Origin: Gordonia lacunae
GTDB taxonomy: Bacteria; Actinomycetota; Actinomycetes; Mycobacteriales; Mycobacteriaceae
Direction: 5' to 3'
Assembly (NCBI RefSeq): GCF_002149015.1
Contig: NZ_NGFO01000002.1
Coordinates: 228,143 to 292,142, forward strand
Length of the DNA stretch: 64,000 bases
This document shows positions 61,754-64,000 of this stretch, one piece after another. Numbering within the stretch: the first letter of the stretch is position 1; every line of letters starts with the position of its first letter. The translations under genes and the position numbers were made by a program. Below the pieces are notes generated by a model. The model ran no database searches. It was not told the DNA's origin and was given only the letters and a program-made list of their open reading frames with translations.

Positions 61754-63246
61754 TCGAGATGCGCGGAGCCGTCCGCGGCGACGCGCACCCGTCGTGCCTG
61801 CGCCTCGGTGGTCGCGAGTTCGTCCAGGTCGCCGCGGTCGGTGACCACGGCCAGGGTGCGGCCGCCACCGCGAATGCGACCGGCGACGAATGCCCGCTCC
61901 GGGGCTCCGGTCCGGTCGTACGCCACGGTCCAGGTCTCGAGATCGGCCGCGCCCTCGTGAGAATCGATCACCTCGACCGGCGGTTCGGCGCCCGACCAGG
62001 CCTCCTGCACCGTCTCGGCGACGTCGCGCCGGCGAAAGCCGGCCGCGGGCGGTTCGGTCGAGTACACGCCGAACGCGTGCTTCGTCAGGTACCCGCTGTT
62101 CGCGGTCACCATGCCGAAGGCGCCGGGCGATCCGCGCAGCCTGGTGGCCACCGCGGCGATCGCGTGCGTGCTGTAGTTGTTCCACGGACCGCCCGCGAAG
62201 GTGAGACCGCCGGTACATGTCAGCGGACGACTCGGATCATTCACGGGCACCCCGATTTCGCGGGCAGCGACCTGCACGGCGGAGGGGAAGCACGAGTAGA
62301 TGTCGAGGTGCTCGATGTCCTCGATGCCGATGCCGGCGAGTTCGAGCGCTCGGGCCGCGCCGATCCGGATCGGTGCCGAACCGTCCAGGGCGGGACGTGC
62401 CGCGATCGCATCGGTGTCCCGGGACTCGGTTCCACTGTGCGGGAACACCCAGGACGAGCTGGGCACTCCCAATCGTCTCGCGGTCTCGACCGAGCACATC
62501 ACGAGCGCCGCGCCCTGGTCGACCATGTTGTTGGAGTTCAACAGCTTCGGGTAGGGAGACGAGATCAGGCGATTGGCGTCGGTCGGGGTCGTGATCTCCG
62601 CCGGCGCGTACCTCCGCCGGTTCCACGCGTGCGGGTTGTCCGCGGCGACCTCGCTGAACGACGACCACAGCTCACCGAGGAGCTTGTCGTGCTCGGCGGC
62701 ACTCCTGCCGGCACCGATGCGCAGCGCCTGCTCGAACAGCGGATAGACGAATGACGGCCGGTCCAGCCCGATACGCCGCTCGCTCTCCGCCTCCATTGGG
62801 ACATCGGGGACGATGATCGGCGCGGATGGCACCGTGTCATCCTGCCGCGCCCAGTCCGGCCGCTCCCCCCTGGCGCGGAGCTTCATCCGCGTACGCCAGG
62901 CTTCTGCACCCCCGATGAGGATGACATCGGCGCGGCCCGCAGCGATGTCCTCGGCCGCGCCGTTGACCAGCACCTGCGGCGTACTGCCGCCGTTGCCGGT
63001 GTAACCGGTGTGCCGCGGATGCGCCCCGATCCGTTCGGCCACCAGGGCACCCGGGTCGCGGTAACGCCAGGAGAGGAGCCCGACGACGCGGATGGAGTCG
63101 ACCGATTCGAGGAGGCGCGACGTCCCGGCCTCGGCAGCCGCCTCGCGCGCCGCACGGGCGAGGAGTTCGACCGGTTCGACACCGCCGTCGTGAGCGGTGA
63201 CCTGCCCACCGCCGACGAGGACGGGGGTGCGTGGATCGATGGTCAT
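61750..63246 (-). CDS. Thiolase-like protein type 1 with extra C-terminal domain
   Basis: The 498-residue product resembles acetyl-CoA acetyltransferases but has an added C-terminal domain of about 85 residues (VEVIDSHEGAADLETW to the end), as in the TLP1 proteins of mycobacteria. Family segments are PVLVGGGQVT, VSWRYRD-like LLSWRYRDPGALVAERIG, YTGNGGSTPQVLVN and VTANSGYLTKHAFGVYS. At the nucleophile position it has Gly-Gly-Ser instead of Cys, so it is unlikely to be a normal thiolase. The ATG at 63244-63246 gives the PRTPVLVGGG start. It reads in the same direction as the operon downstream. Confidence 0.88.
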   Translation of the reverse strand: MTIDPRTPVLVGGGQVTAHDGGVEPVELLARAAREAAAEAGTSRLLESVDSIRVVGLLSWRYRDPGALVAERIGAHPRHTGYTGNGGSTPQVLVNGAAEDIAAGRADVILIGGAEAWRTRMKLRARGERPDWARQDDTVPSAPIIVPDVPMEAESERRIGLDRPSFVYPLFEQALRIGAGRSAAEHDKLLGELWSSFSEVAADNPHAWNRRRYAPAEITTPTDANRLISSPYPKLLNSNNMVDQGAALVMCSVETARRLGVPSSSWVFPHSGTESRDTDAIAARPALDGSAPIRIGAARALELAGIGIEDIEHLDIYSCFPSAVQVAAREIGVPVNDPSRPLTCTGGLTFAGGPWNNYSTHAIAAVATRLRGSPGAFGMVTANSGYLTKHAFGVYSTEPPAAGFRRRDVAETVQEAWSGAEPPVEVIDSHEGAADLETWTVAYDRTGAPERAFVAGRIRGGGRTLAVVTDRGDLDELATTEAQARRVRVAADGSAHLD

Positions 63247-63319
63247 GAGTGGCCTGCCTTCAATCGACTCCGACGGTCGGCGACCGCCCACTGCACAAAT
63301 CTAACTCCGATAGATAATT

Positions 63320-63350
63320 GGCCGCAATCCGCCCCTCGTGGATTGCGGCC
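63320..63350 (-). terminator. Hairpin after the ABC ATPase gene
   Basis: GGCCGCAATCC and GGATTGCGGCC pair perfectly over 11 bases with a 9-base loop. On the minus strand it lies 8 bases after the ATPase stop and is followed by AATTATCTATC. Confidence 0.75.
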
Positions 63351-63358
63351 GGCCGGAG

Positions 63359-64000
63359 TCAGACCCGCGGAAGCACCTCGGTGGGCGCGTCCTGCCACAC
63401 CCGGTCGTCTCGCCGGCGGTCCGCGACATCGGCCGCGTGGGCGCGGTTCTCGCCGCGGATTCGGTCTTCTTGTTCCTGGCTGCGCCGGATCGCCTCCTGG
63501 GCGTTCTCCGGCAACTCGGGCAGCATCGCGTGCACCCGCTCGCGGTGCCGCGCGATCGCCTTGCGCTCGGGCATCCCGGGATTGGGCTGCACCTGCGGGA
63601 TGATCTCGGTGAAGTCCTCCTTGGTACCACCACCGGATATACCCGCGGCCTGCATCGCCTCTTCCTGCTTCTGCACCGCCTCGTCCTTCTCCTCGGACAT
63701 ACCGATCGGACCGAACCGGTCACCGGAGAGGAACTGCTTGACCACGGGCTGCTCCGAGGTCAACAACTGCTCACGCGGACCGAACATCACCAGCTCCTTG
63801 CGGAACAACATGCCGATGTTGTCCGGGATCGTCCGTGCGATGTTGATGTTGTGCGTCACGATCAGGATCGTCGCGTCGATTTGGGCATTGATGTCGATCA
63901 ACAACTGCGAGATGTACGCCGTACGCACCGGATCCAGACCCGAGTCCGGCTCGTCACACAGGATGATCTGCGGATCCAGCACCAACGCCCGCGCCAACCC
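63359..64000 (-). CDS. ABC transporter ATP-binding protein, Mkl/MlaF (Mce-linked) type, N-terminus cut
   Basis: The visible 213 C-terminal residues start inside the ATPase core, just after the signature motif: GLARALVLDPQ, Walker B IILCDEPDSGLDP, H-loop TILIVTHN and NIGMLFRKELVMFG. This pattern and the long charged tail (about 115 residues after VKQFL, with many Arg and Glu) match Mkl (Rv0655)-type ATPases that energise Mce lipid importers. The TTG at 63997 is internal, not the start; the gene continues beyond the window. A hairpin follows its stop. Confidence 0.9.
   Translation of the reverse strand, partial: GLARALVLDPQIILCDEPDSGLDPVRTAYISQLLIDINAQIDATILIVTHNINIARTIPDNIGMLFRKELVMFGPREQLLTSEQPVVKQFLSGDRFGPIGMSEEKDEAVQKQEEAMQAAGISGGGTKEDFTEIIPQVQPNPGMPERKAIARHRERVHAMLPELPENAQEAIRRSQEQEDRIRGENRAHAADVADRRRDDRVWQDAPTEVLPRV

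Overview
The window is a high-GC actinobacterial chromosome segment, most likely from a mycolate-making member of the Mycobacteriales such as Gordonia. The base composition, the frequent GTG and TTG starts and several gene families support this: an Ag85-like secreted esterase, a 13E12-type DUF222/HNH protein, an MptpB-like phosphatase, a GroEL2 ending in a GGM tail, and a Mkl-type ABC ATPase. The run moeA - psd - pssA - AAA ATPase matches the M. tuberculosis Rv0438c-Rv0435c order as I remember it. The genus call is inference. I saw no rRNA, tRNA, CRISPR array, prophage or insertion sequence.

Region by region. 1-3.9 kb: partial PPK2 polyphosphate kinase, a small secreted protein, an SRPBCC protein, a DUF4166 protein, and a TetR/thioesterase divergent pair. 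3.9-11.7 kb: a complete urease operon on the minus strand (urtA-like lipoprotein, ureAB fusion, ureC, ureG, ureD, ureE, ureF) with a divergent LuxR regulator. 11.7-20.4 kb: GH3 glycosidase, secreted protein, protein phosphatase, Ag85-like esterase, a DNA-glycosylase-like/reader fusion, a pentapeptide-repeat protein and the DUF222/HNH protein. 20.3-24.7 kb: DsbA-like oxidoreductase with a tiny cysteine-containing ORF behind it, HxlR/VOC divergent pair, GroEL2 with two CIRCE operators and no adjacent groES, and an F420/flavin LLM oxidoreductase.

24.8-28.7 kb: a five-gene membrane cluster, DUF4178 - DUF2617 - DUF4247 - DUF350 - membrane-embedded spermidine-synthase-like protein. It is the best candidate here for a poorly described system. 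28.8-35.8 kb: TetR, LytS-like kinase, LytTR response regulator and two acetate/monocarboxylate (SSS) symporters, each preceded by a small membrane protein; this looks like a sense-and-import module for small carboxylates. 35.9-43.7 kb: TetR-amidase opposite an MFS pump, TetR opposite a paired acyl-CoA dehydrogenase operon, a second DUF350 protein and an SRPBCC protein.

43.7-53.7 kb: HAD phosphatase, MoeA, the phosphatidylserine/phosphatidylethanolamine synthesis genes psd and pssA, a Cdc48-like double AAA ATPase, an array of 21-bp repeats, a 14-helix drug exporter, a universal stress protein and a TetR. 53.8-63.2 kb: a long minus-strand catabolic operon (NTF2-like, DUF35, thiolase-like protein, aldehyde dehydrogenase, double CoA-transferase, double GNAT, VanB-type reductase) behind a clear promoter, preceded by a thiolase-like type 1 protein. 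Both thiolase-like proteins lack the usual nucleophilic cysteine. The DUF35 partner suggests aldolase-type carbon-carbon cleavage followed by aldehyde oxidation, which is inference. 63.4-64 kb: the C-terminal part of a Mce/Mkl-type ABC ATPase.
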